Shown here one piece after another: positions 20,014 to 29,598 of a stretch of 64,000 nt of DNA. Source of the stretch: Nocardia goodfellowii (lineage in GTDB: Bacteria > Actinomycetota > Actinomycetes > Mycobacteriales > Mycobacteriaceae); NCBI RefSeq assembly GCF_017875645.1, contig NZ_JAGGMR010000001.1, forward strand, positions 1,178,001 through 1,242,000. The letters run 5' to 3'. Numbering within the stretch: the first letter of the stretch is position 1; the number at the start of each line of letters is the position of its first letter. The position numbers and the translations under genes are program-made. Under the pieces are notes generated by a model, which was not told the DNA's origin, did no database searches, and saw only the letters and a list, made by a program, of their open reading frames with translations.

Positions 20014-22650
20014 TCACAGACCGTGAATCTCGGCCTTGCCGTTCTTGACGACGATGCGCCCGAGCTGGAAGTTCTGCTGCACGCCGCCCGGAATCTCGAC
20101 TTCGTCACCGGTCGGGAAACCCAGCCGTCCGTTCTCGAAGCCCACCGAACGCCACGCCTCGAACACCGGGCCGTCGCGCACCGACCAAGCTCCCGAAAGC
20201 GGACTCCAATAGATATAGCCACCCTCGAACCGGCTGTAGCGGCCGAAATCCTTCAGCGGTTGCTCCTCGCTCGCCGGGAAACCCAGCCAGCCGTTCTCGT
20301 AGCCCATCTGCTTGTACTTGTCGAGGATCTGGCCCTGCACCCGAAACACCCCGGTCTTCGGGCTGTAGTAGATCGGCCCGCCCTCGAAAGCCTGCACCGC
20401 GCCGTCGCGAATCGGCGTCTTCTCTTCCGGCGCAACGGGATACCCGGCCGGGCCGCGCTCGAAGCCCTGCCTGGCCCACTCGCTCAGGATCGCGCCGCGC
20501 ACCATCTGCGCGCCGGTCTGCGGAGTCCAGTACAGCGAACCGCGCTCGAAATCCTGGACCCGGCCGCGACCGTCGGGCAACCCGCGTTCCCCGCTGATCG
20601 GCAGGCCGAGCGGACCGGCGGGACCATTCGCCGCCTGATAGCCGCCACCGATCATCCCGCCCACGGCGTGCGTGCCCGCGGCGGAATCGAACACTCGGCC
20701 GCCCTGGAAGTCCTGCGCGGTGCCGCCGGGCACCTGGTACGCGGCGGTGGTGCAATTGCCGAGCCACGGCGCGTGCTGGATCAGGTTCGCCATCGCACCG
20801 GCCGGACTGCAGTCGACCGTGCCCGGGTCCACCCCGAGCGCGGCCGCGGCCTGCGGCCAGGACTGGCGCAATTCGAAGTCCCAGTACGCCCACGAATGTG
20901 TGCCGGAGGGACGGTAATTCACCTGCGCCGGGATCTGCAGCTTGCTCAGTTTGGTGACGAAGTTCTGCGAGGTCAGCCGGGACAGGATCTCCAAACCCAT
21001 GCCCGAGTAATTGGTGCTCACACCCGGGATACCGCCGGGCTGGTCGAACGGACCGGCGGTTCCCGAGCCGCTGGAGATATAGAGGCTGGTGCCCTTCAGT
21101 TTGTCCGCGAGGGCGTACGGGTCGTGTTTCTCCCACTCCTCGCTGGTCGGCGGGCCCCACATGGCGTTCGCGTCGAACCCGCCCGCGTCGCGCAGCGCGT
21201 ACATGATCGCCTGCGGCATGCCGAGCGTGGTCGTGGTCAGGAAGCCGGAGTAGGACGCGGCGTACTTCGCGAAACCCGGATTGCGACCGGACAGGAACAT
21301 GGCGGCGGTGCCGCCCATGGACAAGCCCGCCAGACCACGCACATCGGTGGCGCGCCACTCCCGCTCCAGCAGCGGCGGCAACTCCTTGGTCAGGAAGGTC
21401 TCCCACTTGTAGTTCTTGCCGTTGTTCGGCGCCACCCAGTCCGAATAGAAACTGGCCTGACCACCGATCGGCAGCACCACGGTGACATTCTTGTCGGCGA
21501 AGAATTCCTCGGCGTTCGCGTCCTTGGTCCAGCCGCTCTCATCGTCGGTGGCGCGCAATCCGTCCAGCAGGAACAGGGTCGGAAACTTGGCGTCCGGCTT
21601 GGTATTCCAGTCCCGCGGCAGCAGCAGCTGCACCTGGATCGGGGTGGCCATGGCCGCGGATTCCACCCACACCGCCACCCGCCGGTCCCCGAGCCAAACC
21701 GTTTTCTGCACCCGGGATGCGCCGGGGTGCGGCGCGGCCGCGGGAGCGGGCGGTGCCAGAGCAGCAGGAGCCGGTGCAGCAGGAGCCGGAGCAGCAGGAG
21801 CCGGAGCAGCGGGTTCCGCTGGAAGACCCGCAGCGGGAGCCTGAACCGGATTCGCGAGATCAGCACTCTGGGCAGGGGCCGGAGCCTCCGCAGGCGCAGG
21901 AGCGGCGGGTGCCGGAGCGGGAGGTGCGAGGTCCGCACCTGGGGCGGGAGCAGCGGCCGGAGCCGGAGCCTGCGCCGGGACTGGAGCCTCCGCCGGGACT
22001 GGAACCGGAGCGGGGGCGGGGGCGGGGGCCTCCGCCGGAACCGGGGCCGGAGCGGGGGCGGCGGCCTCCGCCGGAACCGGGGCCGGATTCGCCACATCCG
22101 CACCCGGACCAGGAGCAGCGGCCGGAGCCTGCGCCGGAACCGGGGCCGGAACGGCAGAAGCCGGATTCGCCACATCCGTACCCGGGCCGGGAACGGCAGC
22201 CGGAGCCGGGGCCGGAACCGCAGGGGCGGGATTCGCCACATCCGCACTCGGAGCGGGGGCGGCGGGCGGGGCCGGGGCCTCGGCGGGCGCGGCGGGTTCG
22301 GGAATCGGGGCCTGTGCGGGAGTTGGTGTGAGTTCCTGCGCCGGAGCGGGTGCGTCGGACGGCGGGGGAACGGGTTGCGGTGCGGGAGCGGATTCCGGGC
22401 CGGGGCCCGCGGCGGGGGCCGGCTCGAGGTGCGGTGGCGCGGGTTGGGGATTTGGAGCGAGGGCCGGCGGTGGGATCGGCGCGGGCTCGAAAACAACCGG
22501 GTCGGCCAGCGCGGGTACCGCGGCCGGTGTGATTCCGGCTGCCAGTGGTAGGACCAGCGCCGTCGCGATCAGTGCCAGGCGGCCGCGTCCCATGCGACCG
22601 TCACGTCGACCGTTTCGCCCCCGTCTGCTGCCGCTCTCAGCCCCTGTCAT
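20014..22650 (-). CDS. Multidomain mycolyltransferase with Ala/Pro-rich linker and LGFP repeats
   Basis: 878-residue secreted mycolyltransferase. Signal peptide about 1-50, Ala/Pro-rich low-complexity linker 52-312, Ag85 esterase domain about 313-610 with Ser444 (GLSMGG), Glu554 and His585 (GTHSW), then four to five LGFP repeats about 630-870 (patterns such as GWLGFPASEE and GGYIYWSPLSGAW). LGFP repeats occur in corynebacterial PS1-type mycolyltransferases and are thought to bind the wall. It occupies the fbpD-like end of the cluster. ATG 22650 has only a weak ribosome site; ATG 22593 would still leave a signal peptide. It probably transfers mycolates from trehalose monomycolate to arabinogalactan or proteins. 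Confidence 0.93.
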   Translation of the reverse strand: MTGAESGSRRGRNGRRDGRMGRGRLALIATALVLPLAAGITPAAVPALADPVVFEPAPIPPPALAPNPQPAPPHLEPAPAAGPGPESAPAPQPVPPPSDAPAPAQELTPTPAQAPIPEPAAPAEAPAPPAAPAPSADVANPAPAVPAPAPAAVPGPGTDVANPASAVPAPVPAQAPAAAPGPGADVANPAPVPAEAAAPAPAPVPAEAPAPAPAPVPVPAEAPVPAQAPAPAAAPAPGADLAPPAPAPAAPAPAEAPAPAQSADLANPVQAPAAGLPAEPAAPAPAAPAPAAPAPAALAPPAPAAAPHPGASRVQKTVWLGDRRVAVWVESAAMATPIQVQLLLPRDWNTKPDAKFPTLFLLDGLRATDDESGWTKDANAEEFFADKNVTVVLPIGGQASFYSDWVAPNNGKNYKWETFLTKELPPLLEREWRATDVRGLAGLSMGGTAAMFLSGRNPGFAKYAASYSGFLTTTTLGMPQAIMYALRDAGGFDANAMWGPPTSEEWEKHDPYALADKLKGTSLYISSGSGTAGPFDQPGGIPGVSTNYSGMGLEILSRLTSQNFVTKLSKLQIPAQVNYRPSGTHSWAYWDFELRQSWPQAAAALGVDPGTVDCSPAGAMANLIQHAPWLGNCTTAAYQVPGGTAQDFQGGRVFDSAAGTHAVGGMIGGGYQAANGPAGPLGLPISGERGLPDGRGRVQDFERGSLYWTPQTGAQMVRGAILSEWARQGFERGPAGYPVAPEEKTPIRDGAVQAFEGGPIYYSPKTGVFRVQGQILDKYKQMGYENGWLGFPASEEQPLKDFGRYSRFEGGYIYWSPLSGAWSVRDGPVFEAWRSVGFENGRLGFPTGDEVEIPGGVQQNFQLGRIVVKNGKAEIHGL
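21717..22497 (-). repeat. Ala/Pro-rich low-complexity coding repeat in mycolyltransferase
   Basis: About 260 residues made almost entirely of Ala and Pro, with recurring short blocks such as DVANPA, PAPAPVPAEAP and PAQAPA. The nucleotide sequence is correspondingly repetitive (GGAGCCGGAGC-like units on the plus strand). It links the signal peptide to the catalytic domain and probably spans peptidoglycan and arabinogalactan. Such tracts tend to vary in length. Confidence 0.9.
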
Positions 22651-22738
22651 AGGTGTTTTGTACCCCGGACCAGGCCGAGAAGCCGGTAGGACGCGCTGAT
22701 AGCGAGCGCCTATATCCAGATGTGTCCTGCCCCAAACA

Positions 22739-22778
22739 AACGACGCCGCCGCTTCTGTGCAGAAGCGGCGGCGTCGTT
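22739..22778 (-). terminator. Strong hairpin terminator after Ag85-type gene
   Basis: Perfect 18-base arms (AACGACGCCGCCGCTTCT and complement) with loop GTGC, 20 bases beyond the stop of the 344-residue mycolyltransferase gene and before the LGFP mycolyltransferase gene, separating the two minus-strand units. Confidence 0.85.
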
Positions 22779-22798
22779 CGGTTCAGGCTGGTATCAGC

Positions 22799-23833
22799 TC
22801 ACCAGGCGCCGGTGGCGTCCAGAATTCCCTTGCGGGAGTTGAAGAGCTGGCCTTCCCAGTACTTCCAGGAGTGCGTGCCGCTGGCCGGGAAGTCGAAGAA
22901 CGCCGGGATGTTCAGCGTCTTCAACCGGGCCTGGAACGCGCGGGTGTTCACCAGCGAGAGCGCTTCCAGCGCCATGGCGTTACCGGTGTTGAACACACCG
23001 ACGGCACCGTTCGGGCGATCGAACTGGCCGGGCAGGCCGCTCGCCGCCGAGATGTACATCGGCAGGCCCTTCAGCTGCGGCGCGAACACGAACGGGTCCA
23101 TGCGCAGCCAGGCCGGGCTCCACGGCGCGGCCATCGAGTCGACGTTGTACTTGCCGGCGTCGAGCATCGCGATGCGGATCGCCTCACGCATACCCGGCGC
23201 GGAGATGTTCAGGTAGCCGGAGTAGGACGCGGCGTACTTGAACTGGTCGCGGTGGTAGGCGGCCAGGGCCAGGGCGGCGGAACCGCCCATGGACAGACCG
23301 GCGACCGCGTTGTTGGTCTTGGAAACGCCGTAGTTGGCGAGGAAGTTGGGCAGCTCTCGAGATAGGAACGTCTCCCACTTGTAGGTCGTCTTCTGACCGT
23401 TGGTGTTCGACGGGGAGATCCAGTCGGTGTAGAAGCTGGACTGGCCGCCGACCGGCATCACCAGGGTGATGTTGTCGTTCTTGAACTGCTCCATCGCGTT
23501 GGTCTCGAAGGACCAGGCGTTGCGGTCGTCCCGGGCGCGCAGGCCGTCGAGCAGGTACAGCGCGGCGCTACCGCCACGCGAGGCCCACTGGACCTGCACC
23601 TTGATCGGACCCATGGCCGAGGGGACCATCAGTTCTTCGTAGCCGCCGGCCGGCGCGCGCAGCGCCGGAGCGGTGATGGGGGCGGCGACAGCGGTCGGAG
23701 CGGCCACACCAGCGGCGATCGGCAGCGCCAGCGTGGCGGCACCGACGGCCAGAATTCGATTACGCCAACCGCGAGGTTCGCTTCGCCGGCCCGGCTGAGT
23801 ACTCTTCGGCGCGGCGGCCCTGCCGAAACGCAT
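22799..23833 (-). CDS. Secreted mycolyltransferase, antigen 85 type
   Basis: 344-residue Ag85-family mycolyltransferase that moves mycolates from trehalose monomycolate to arabinogalactan or another monomycolate. Signal peptide 1-51 ending AVAA; alpha/beta hydrolase domain with LYLLDGLRARDD near 92, nucleophile Ser181 (GLSMGG), Glu290 and His321 (GTHSWKYW). This is the canonical Ag85 His motif. The ATG follows AGAGAG. It has its own terminator, and about 220 bases of leader separate it from the next mycolyltransferase, so it is probably transcribed separately. Confidence 0.95.
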   Translation of the reverse strand: MRFGRAAAPKSTQPGRRSEPRGWRNRILAVGAATLALPIAAGVAAPTAVAAPITAPALRAPAGGYEELMVPSAMGPIKVQVQWASRGGSAALYLLDGLRARDDRNAWSFETNAMEQFKNDNITLVMPVGGQSSFYTDWISPSNTNGQKTTYKWETFLSRELPNFLANYGVSKTNNAVAGLSMGGSAALALAAYHRDQFKYAASYSGYLNISAPGMREAIRIAMLDAGKYNVDSMAAPWSPAWLRMDPFVFAPQLKGLPMYISAASGLPGQFDRPNGAVGVFNTGNAMALEALSLVNTRAFQARLKTLNIPAFFDFPASGTHSWKYWEGQLFNSRKGILDATGAW

Positions 23834-24059
23834 GAATTCTGCTCTCTTTCTGCTGTTGTGGCATCACTCGAGACGCACGCCACATTCGTGCCACGAGCCC
23901 GACCTCTCGGCACAACGGCGGCGCTACAACGATCTGGTCACACACTCGTGCTCCAAGAGCACAAACTGTGATCGTGCGGTGACGATACCGCGTCGGCGGC
24001 GTGATGTCGTCCCCTGGGCCGGATTTTGTTATGCCGGTCCGGATTTCACCGAATAAAGA

Positions 24060-24091
24060 CGACCGCCCGGCACCTGCGTGCCGGGCGGTCG
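24060..24091 (-). terminator. Hairpin terminator after second Ag85-type gene
   Basis: Perfect 14-base arms CGACCGCCCGGCAC (24060-24073) and complement (24078-24091), loop CTGC, 22 bases after the stop of the 355-residue mycolyltransferase gene. It is close in sequence to the hairpin at 25344. Confidence 0.85.
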
Positions 24092-24113
24092 CTATCCGAG
24101 CTTGCTATAGTCG

Positions 24114-25181
24114 TCAGCCGATATTCGCCGAGAGATCCGGCACCATCCGCGCCGCCTCCTCGATCCAGTTGTGCCAGTTATGGATACCGAACGGCGGGAA
24201 CGAATACACCGCGTTGCCACCGCCCAGGCTGTCCATCCGCGCCTGGAACGCTCTGGTGTTGATCAGTGCCAGCCACTCCAGCGGCATGCCCTGGACGACA
24301 TCCATCGCCGTATGGATATCCCCGTCCATCGGCCATCCACTACCCGCCGCTATCCACAGCCGGGTGCCGTTCTGAACCAGGTTGGGCGCGAAAACGAATG
24401 GGTCCATCCGCAGCCAGCTCGGGCCCCACGGCGGCGCCATCGAGTCCACGTTGTAGCCACCCGCGTCGATCATGCCGGCCCGGATCGCTTCCCGCATGCC
24501 CGGCGCGGAAATGTTCAGGAACCCCGACATCGCGCCGGCGAAGCTGAATTGGTCCGGGTGATAGGCGGCCAGGGTCAACGCCGCGCTGCCGCCCATGGAC
24601 AACCCGAACACGCCATTGCGATAGGGGTTGAATCCGAGCCGCTCGCTGAGCGCGTTCCGCAGGTCGCGAGTGAGGAAGGTTTCCCACTCGTACCGATAGC
24701 TCTTGCCCGGTCCGGTGGAAATGACGTTCAGCGCACCGGAACCCGAACTCGAGCCGGCGTTGGGCGGGGCGCCGAAGAACGAACTTGGCGCGTTCCAGTC
24801 GGCGTAGAAGCTGGACATGCCGCCGACCGGCATGACGACGTTGATATTCCAATCCGCGAGTATGGCGGGGACATTCGTTTCGATTTCCCAGCCGCTCAGC
24901 GTTTCCGGCGCGCGCATACCGTCCAGGGCGTAGACGACACGATGGGTGTTGCCGTCGCGGGCGCGCAGGATGCGCGATTTGATCGGCCCCATCACCGGTG
25001 AGTCCACCCAGAAGTCGAAAGCCGCTGGGTCGAGCCCGGCTCGCGCTTCCGGAGCGCTGACGGAAGCGGCCGCGCCCAGTGGGAACAGCAGCGCCGCAAC
25101 TAAGGTCAGAACCACGGGCTCGAGCCGGGCGCGCGAGGTTGCTGAACTTCTCGGCCTCCGTATCCAGCGGGCAATTCGCAT
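24114..25181 (-). CDS. Secreted mycolyltransferase, antigen 85 type (GIHNW variant)
   Basis: 355-residue Ag85-type enzyme. Signal peptide about 1-48, catalytic Ser195 (GLSMGG), Glu302 and His334. The His motif reads GIHNW instead of the usual GTHSW, and a Gly/Ser-rich insert (SSSGSG near 144-149) follows the conserved SSFYADWN. Both traits are shared with the next gene upstream, so these two are close paralogues from a local duplication, apart from the 344-residue enzyme. ATG 25181 has GAGAGG about 10 bases upstream. Its own hairpin follows. Confidence 0.94.
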   Translation of the reverse strand: MRIARWIRRPRSSATSRARLEPVVLTLVAALLFPLGAAASVSAPEARAGLDPAAFDFWVDSPVMGPIKSRILRARDGNTHRVVYALDGMRAPETLSGWEIETNVPAILADWNINVVMPVGGMSSFYADWNAPSSFFGAPPNAGSSSGSGALNVISTGPGKSYRYEWETFLTRDLRNALSERLGFNPYRNGVFGLSMGGSAALTLAAYHPDQFSFAGAMSGFLNISAPGMREAIRAGMIDAGGYNVDSMAPPWGPSWLRMDPFVFAPNLVQNGTRLWIAAGSGWPMDGDIHTAMDVVQGMPLEWLALINTRAFQARMDSLGGGNAVYSFPPFGIHNWHNWIEEAARMVPDLSANIG

Positions 25182-25343
25182 TCGACTCGACCTCTCATTT
25201 CAGACGATCAGCCAGCAAATCTGAGCAGCAACAGCCAAGAATGCCTACATGTTGCTGGAAGTTGACCCGCGCTACAAGCACCGGGCGTATATAGCCCTTG
25301 CGATTCGTTGCCGCCGGGTGCCGCGGATGTGCCCGAAACGAAA

Positions 25344-25373
25344 ACCGCCCGGTGCGCGAACGCACCGGGCGGT
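25344..25373 (-). terminator. Hairpin terminator after third Ag85-type gene
   Basis: Perfect 13-base arms ACCGCCCGGTGCG (25344-25356) and complement (25361-25373), loop CGAA, 18 bases after the stop of the third mycolyltransferase gene; nearly the same stem sequence as the hairpin at 24060. Confidence 0.85.
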
Positions 25374-25391
25374 GGGAGAGACTACGGCCGA

Positions 25392-26447
25392 CTAGCCGAT
25401 GGTGGCCGACATATCCGGAATCATCCGGTAGGCCTCGGCCTCCCAGTTCGCCCAGTTGTGGATACCGGCGGACGGGAAGCTGTAGGTGACGTTCTGGTAG
25501 CCCAGCGTCGCCATACGCACCTGGAAGGCACGGGTGTTGACCAGCGCCAGCGCTTCCAGCGGCATGCCCTGGATGACATCCATCGGGTTGTTGATGTCGC
25601 CGGCCTGCGGCAGCGCGCTACCGGCGGCCACCCACAGGCGGGTGTTGTCGGCCTTCAGCCGCGGCGCGAACACGAACGGGTCCATCCGCAGCCAGGCCGG
25701 ACCCCACGGCGGGGCCATGGCGTCGATGTTGTAGCCGCCCGCGCTGATCATGGCGACGCGCAGCGCCTCACGCATGCCCGGCGCGGAGATGTTCAGGTAG
25801 CCGGAGAACGAACCGGCGTAGTTGAACTGGTCCGGGTGATAGGCGGCCAGGGTCAGCGCCGCGGAACCGCCCATGGACAGGCCGAACACGCCGTTGCGGA
25901 CCGGGCTGAAGCCCAGGCGGTCGCGCAGCGCGTTCTTCAGGTTCTGGGTGAGGAAGGTTTCCCACTTGTAGGTGTTCGCCTTGCCGAGGGTCTCCTGCCA
26001 GCCCGAGGAACCTGTCATCGAGGACCCCGAGGAGGAACCGGACGGGCCGGAGCCGGTGGCGATACCCATGAAGGTGCTCGGACCGTTCCAGTCCGCGTAG
26101 AAGCTGGACGGGCCGCCGACCGGCATGACGACGTTGATGTTGGCGTTGACCAGCGCGGCGGGCACGTTGGTCTCGATTTCCCAGCCGTTTAGGTCGCCGC
26201 GGGCGCGCATGCCGTCGAGCACGTAGACCACGCGGTTGGTGTTGCCGTCGGCCGCGCGGAAGACGCGCGACTTGATCGGGCCCATGCTGGAGTCGACCCA
26301 GAAGTCGAAGCCCGTCGGGTTGAACGCGGCTTGCGCGGCCGGGGCTCCGGCGGCGACGGACGCGCCGAGCGGCAGTACCGCCGCCAGCGAAACCAGTACC
26401 GACTTCTTAAGCCAAGAACCGGCTCTCCGGACTCTGAGGCGTCGCAT
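25392..26447 (-). CDS. Secreted mycolyltransferase, antigen 85 type (GIHNW variant)
   Basis: 351-residue Ag85-type enzyme if ATG 26447 is used; this gives a basic start, a hydrophobic core and cleavage near AQAA (residue 41). The frame is open further upstream, and ATG 26471 is another candidate without a ribosome site. Catalytic residues are Ser191 (GLSMGG), Glu298 and His330 (GIHNW). A Gly/Ser-rich loop of about 20 residues (130-149) is inserted after SSFYADWN. It is very close to the 355-residue paralogue. It lies first among the mycolyltransferases in transcription order, just downstream of aftB with a 222-base gap. Confidence 0.94.
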   Translation of the reverse strand: MRRLRVRRAGSWLKKSVLVSLAAVLPLGASVAAGAPAAQAAFNPTGFDFWVDSSMGPIKSRVFRAADGNTNRVVYVLDGMRARGDLNGWEIETNVPAALVNANINVVMPVGGPSSFYADWNGPSTFMGIATGSGPSGSSSGSSMTGSSGWQETLGKANTYKWETFLTQNLKNALRDRLGFSPVRNGVFGLSMGGSAALTLAAYHPDQFNYAGSFSGYLNISAPGMREALRVAMISAGGYNIDAMAPPWGPAWLRMDPFVFAPRLKADNTRLWVAAGSALPQAGDINNPMDVIQGMPLEALALVNTRAFQVRMATLGYQNVTYSFPSAGIHNWANWEAEAYRMIPDMSATIG

Positions 26448-26669
26448 ATTTCTGTGGGGCCTTTCCCTCATCGCGGCCGAGTTCGGCCGCCTTCGACGAT
26501 CAGCCCCGCCGGAATCTGCCCACGCAGAGTGGACGCCCCCGACGGGCGCACTTTCACCGAGGGTATCGCTCCATCGATGCCCTCGCGTTATCAAACCGAT
26601 ATGACTGAGGCGCATGACACGTTTACGACCCTTTGTGAAGTGCACGGATTTCTTTGCCGAGCGTCCCCA

Positions 26670-28595
26670 TTATCGCGGCGGATCCGGATAGGGGTTCACC
26701 AATCCACAGCGCTCGATCTCGTACTTCGGCACCCGATCCATCCGGTATTTGGCGAAGGTCAGCGAATGGAGCAGGTTGTGCTTGAACCGGTCCCAGGTGA
26801 GCGGATCGCGGTAGGAGATGAGCAGCGCCTCGGTCGCCGGGCAGGACATCGCGGTGCGCGCCTGCGCTACCCACTTCTCGTCCAGGTACCACGGCATCCA
26901 CGGCTTCACGTCGACCATGCCGGCCTCGACGATGACCCAGTCCGGGTACAGGCTCTTGTCGTGCCCGATCCGGCCGTCGGCGAGCCGCTCGGTGTGCGCG
27001 GCCAGCGGATAGGCCAGGCCCATCGGATCGATGACGCGCACGTCCAGCGGGACGTTCATGCTGGTCATGCCCAAGTTCAGAAAATACACCGTATGCCCGG
27101 CCCCGCCCTCGGGGATCGGCAGCGGCGGCGGCGCGACGTACCAGAACATGAACGACGGGGAGTTCAGCAGCACGCCGCCGTTGGGGTTGGCGGCGATGTC
27201 GTCGACCATGGCCCGGATGCGCGGGTAGTCGAGGTAGTCCTCGGCGCGGATCGGATGGTCGTGGCCGGTGTTGAGCACGTAGTAGATGCGCTCGTCCACG
27301 ATGCCGGACGGCCGGATGACGGTGCCGGTCTTGATCGCGGTGGTGCCGGCGGCGAACAGCGACCAGCCGAGGGTGCCGATCCAGGCGAGCAGGATGCCCG
27401 CCAGCGCCCAATTCATCCCGCGGCCCGGCGCGGGCAGCTTGATCGGGATGACGGCGACCGGCAGCAACAGCAGGAACAACTGCGGCAGCAGCATGCGTCC
27501 GTGCATGAAGTCACCGCCGACGCGCAGGGCGTAGACGGCGAGCAGCAGCCCGGCGCCGATCACCATGGTGACCACCGCGCCGGGTGAGCGCAGCCATTCC
27601 CGGAACCGCCGCACGGTCCAGGGCTGCCGTTCGCCGTGCGTGCGGCGCAGGCGGGCGGCGAGCACACCGACGACGAGCAGCAACAGGACCGGGAGGTAGA
27701 GGTGGTACGGCCCGGCGAAGTCCCACAGGTAGGTGAAGCCCTGGCTCCACTTCGCACCGCCCGCGTCCTTGGCGACGGCGGTGTTCGGGTAGGGCAGGCC
27801 GTAGTAGCCCATTCGCCAGATCTGGTAGCCCAGCGGCACCAGCCCGGCGACGGCAACGATGAAGGCGCGCAGGAAGATCGGCCGCAAGCGCGACTCCGGC
27901 ATCGGCGCCAGGAAGATCATCAGCAACGCCAGCGCGCCGACGAGCGTCATCTCGGGGCGGATCAGCGGGGCCAGTCCGGCGAGGAAGACCAGACCGAACA
28001 GCGCGGGCATGCGCACCCGATCGGCCCGCGCCCAGCGCATCATCAGCCACCAGAGCAGACCGATCCAGCAGATGACCAGGCCGCTCTCCAGACCGGAGGT
28101 GGCGTAGTCGCGGGACGGCGGCAGCGCGACATAGACGAGCACACCGGCCGGCAGCAACAGCGCCGAGGTGGTCCCACCCCACAGCCGAGCCGACCCGAGC
28201 ATGGCGAAGATCACGGCCAGGATCGACATCGTGAGCGCGATGCCGAGCACTACGTACTCCAGGCGGGCCTGGGTCACCCAGCTGAAGAACCACACCAGGT
28301 AGGTCCAGGCGGTGCTGGTGTTGGCTTCCACGCGTTCGCCCGCGTTGAACACCGGTCCGTTGCCCGCGAGCAGGTTCCGGATGGTGCGCAGCACGATCAG
28401 GCCGTCGTCGGCGATCCAGCGCCGATTCCAGCCGCCGACCGCGAAAAGCACGGCGGTGAGCACGATCCCACCGACGAAGGTGGTGCGGGATAGCACAGCG
28501 AACCGCGAGGCGGAGCGCTCGTCACGCTCCGCCTCGTCTCCGATCCGCTCCACTTCCGCAACCAACATCTCGTCAGGTGAGATAGACAGCGACAC
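26670..28595 (-). CDS. aftB: Arabinofuranosyltransferase AftB
   Basis: 641-residue GT-C membrane protein (Rv3805c is 627) that adds terminal beta-1,2 arabinofuranose residues to arabinan, the sites later mycolylated. The Asp pair of the GT-C motif lies in WIADDGLIVL (63-64), followed by GNGPVFNAGERVEANTS; about ten hydrophobic segments run to about 410 and a soluble C-terminal domain follows. GTG 28595 has GGAG seven to eight bases upstream and overlaps the ubiA end by 23 bases; ATG 28568 would remove the overlap but has a weaker ribosome site. It is last in the glf-to-aftB operon. Confidence 0.95.
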   Translation of the reverse strand: MSLSISPDEMLVAEVERIGDEAERDERSASRFAVLSRTTFVGGIVLTAVLFAVGGWNRRWIADDGLIVLRTIRNLLAGNGPVFNAGERVEANTSTAWTYLVWFFSWVTQARLEYVVLGIALTMSILAVIFAMLGSARLWGGTTSALLLPAGVLVYVALPPSRDYATSGLESGLVICWIGLLWWLMMRWARADRVRMPALFGLVFLAGLAPLIRPEMTLVGALALLMIFLAPMPESRLRPIFLRAFIVAVAGLVPLGYQIWRMGYYGLPYPNTAVAKDAGGAKWSQGFTYLWDFAGPYHLYLPVLLLLVVGVLAARLRRTHGERQPWTVRRFREWLRSPGAVVTMVIGAGLLLAVYALRVGGDFMHGRMLLPQLFLLLLPVAVIPIKLPAPGRGMNWALAGILLAWIGTLGWSLFAAGTTAIKTGTVIRPSGIVDERIYYVLNTGHDHPIRAEDYLDYPRIRAMVDDIAANPNGGVLLNSPSFMFWYVAPPPLPIPEGGAGHTVYFLNLGMTSMNVPLDVRVIDPMGLAYPLAAHTERLADGRIGHDKSLYPDWVIVEAGMVDVKPWMPWYLDEKWVAQARTAMSCPATEALLISYRDPLTWDRFKHNLLHSLTFAKYRMDRVPKYEIERCGLVNPYPDPPR

Positions 28596-29598
28596 CTACC
28601 GCTCCGATCCAAGCGATTGCGAGGAACTGGAGGATCCGGTCCCCCAGCGCGATCTCTTCGGGCTCACCGGCCTCGCCGCCATCGACGTCGACCGCGTAAC
28701 GCAGGACTGCGATGGTGAACGGCACCATCGAAATCGCGTACCAGATGGTTTCGTTCTTCTCGCCCTGCTGGAACGCCCACAGACCATAGAAGATCACCAG
28801 GGCGGTCGCGGCGAGGGTCCAGATGAAACGCAGATATGTGGGGGTGTAGTACTCCAGCGACTTGCGGATCTTGGCGCCGGTACCCAGCGCGATCTGCAGT
28901 TCGGCGTAGCGCTTGCCCGCCGCCATGAACAGCGAACCGAACGCCATCACCAGCAGGAACCACTGCGACAGATCGATGCCCGCCGCCGCGCCGCCGGCCA
29001 CCGCGCGCAGCAGGAAGCCCGAGGACACGATGCAGACATCGAGCACCGCCTGATGCTTCAGGCCGAAGCAGTAGGCCAGCTGGATGCCGATGTACACCGA
29101 CATCACGATGGCCAGATGCCAAGAGGCCAGGAAGGACAACAGAATCGAACCGGTCAGCAGCACCAGCGCCAGCCCGTAGGCCAGGTTCACCGGCACCACT
29201 CCGGCGGCGATCGGGCGGTACCGCTTGGTCGGGTGCGCGCGGTCGGCGTCGACGTCCATCGAGTCGTTGACCAGATAGATGCCCGAGGCGGCCATACAGA
29301 ACACCACGAACGCGATCGCCACGTTCCCGAGCACGCCGAAATCGCCGACCACATCGGGACCGGCGGCCAGCGGCGCGGCCAGCACCAGGACGTTCTTCAC
29401 CCACTGGCGCGGCCGCATGGCCTTGATCACCCCGCCGGCCAGTGTCTTCGGCGGACCCTTGACGACCGCTTCGGCTAGGTCCGTGCTGGTCGGCTCCTCG
29501 CTCATGCCGCCGCCTCGCTGGGGTTCGGCTCCGGCACGAGCGACACCTCGGCTGTGCTTATTGCTAGCATCCTCAGTCTTTTCCTCGGCAGTGGTCAC
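28573..29598 (-). CDS. ubiA: Decaprenyl-phosphate phosphoribosyltransferase (UbiA, Rv3806c-like)
   Basis: UbiA-superfamily membrane enzyme that joins decaprenyl phosphate and PRPP to make DPPR, the first committed step to decaprenyl-phosphoryl-arabinose. Motif NDSMDVDADRAHP lies at 111-123 with the Asp-rich site, and GLKHQAVLDV marks the second conserved loop; about nine helices. GTG 29598 overlaps the PAP2 stop by 4 bases (GTGA) and gives 341 residues, with about 30 extra hydrophilic N-terminal residues compared with the 302-residue M. tuberculosis protein. ATG 29505 would give about 310 residues and is a real alternative. Confidence 0.94.
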   Translation of the reverse strand: MTTAEEKTEDASNKHSRGVARAGAEPQRGGGMSEEPTSTDLAEAVVKGPPKTLAGGVIKAMRPRQWVKNVLVLAAPLAAGPDVVGDFGVLGNVAIAFVVFCMAASGIYLVNDSMDVDADRAHPTKRYRPIAAGVVPVNLAYGLALVLLTGSILLSFLASWHLAIVMSVYIGIQLAYCFGLKHQAVLDVCIVSSGFLLRAVAGGAAAGIDLSQWFLLVMAFGSLFMAAGKRYAELQIALGTGAKIRKSLEYYTPTYLRFIWTLAATALVIFYGLWAFQQGEKNETIWYAISMVPFTIAVLRYAVDVDGGEAGEPEEIALGDRILQFLAIAWIGAVGVAVYLT

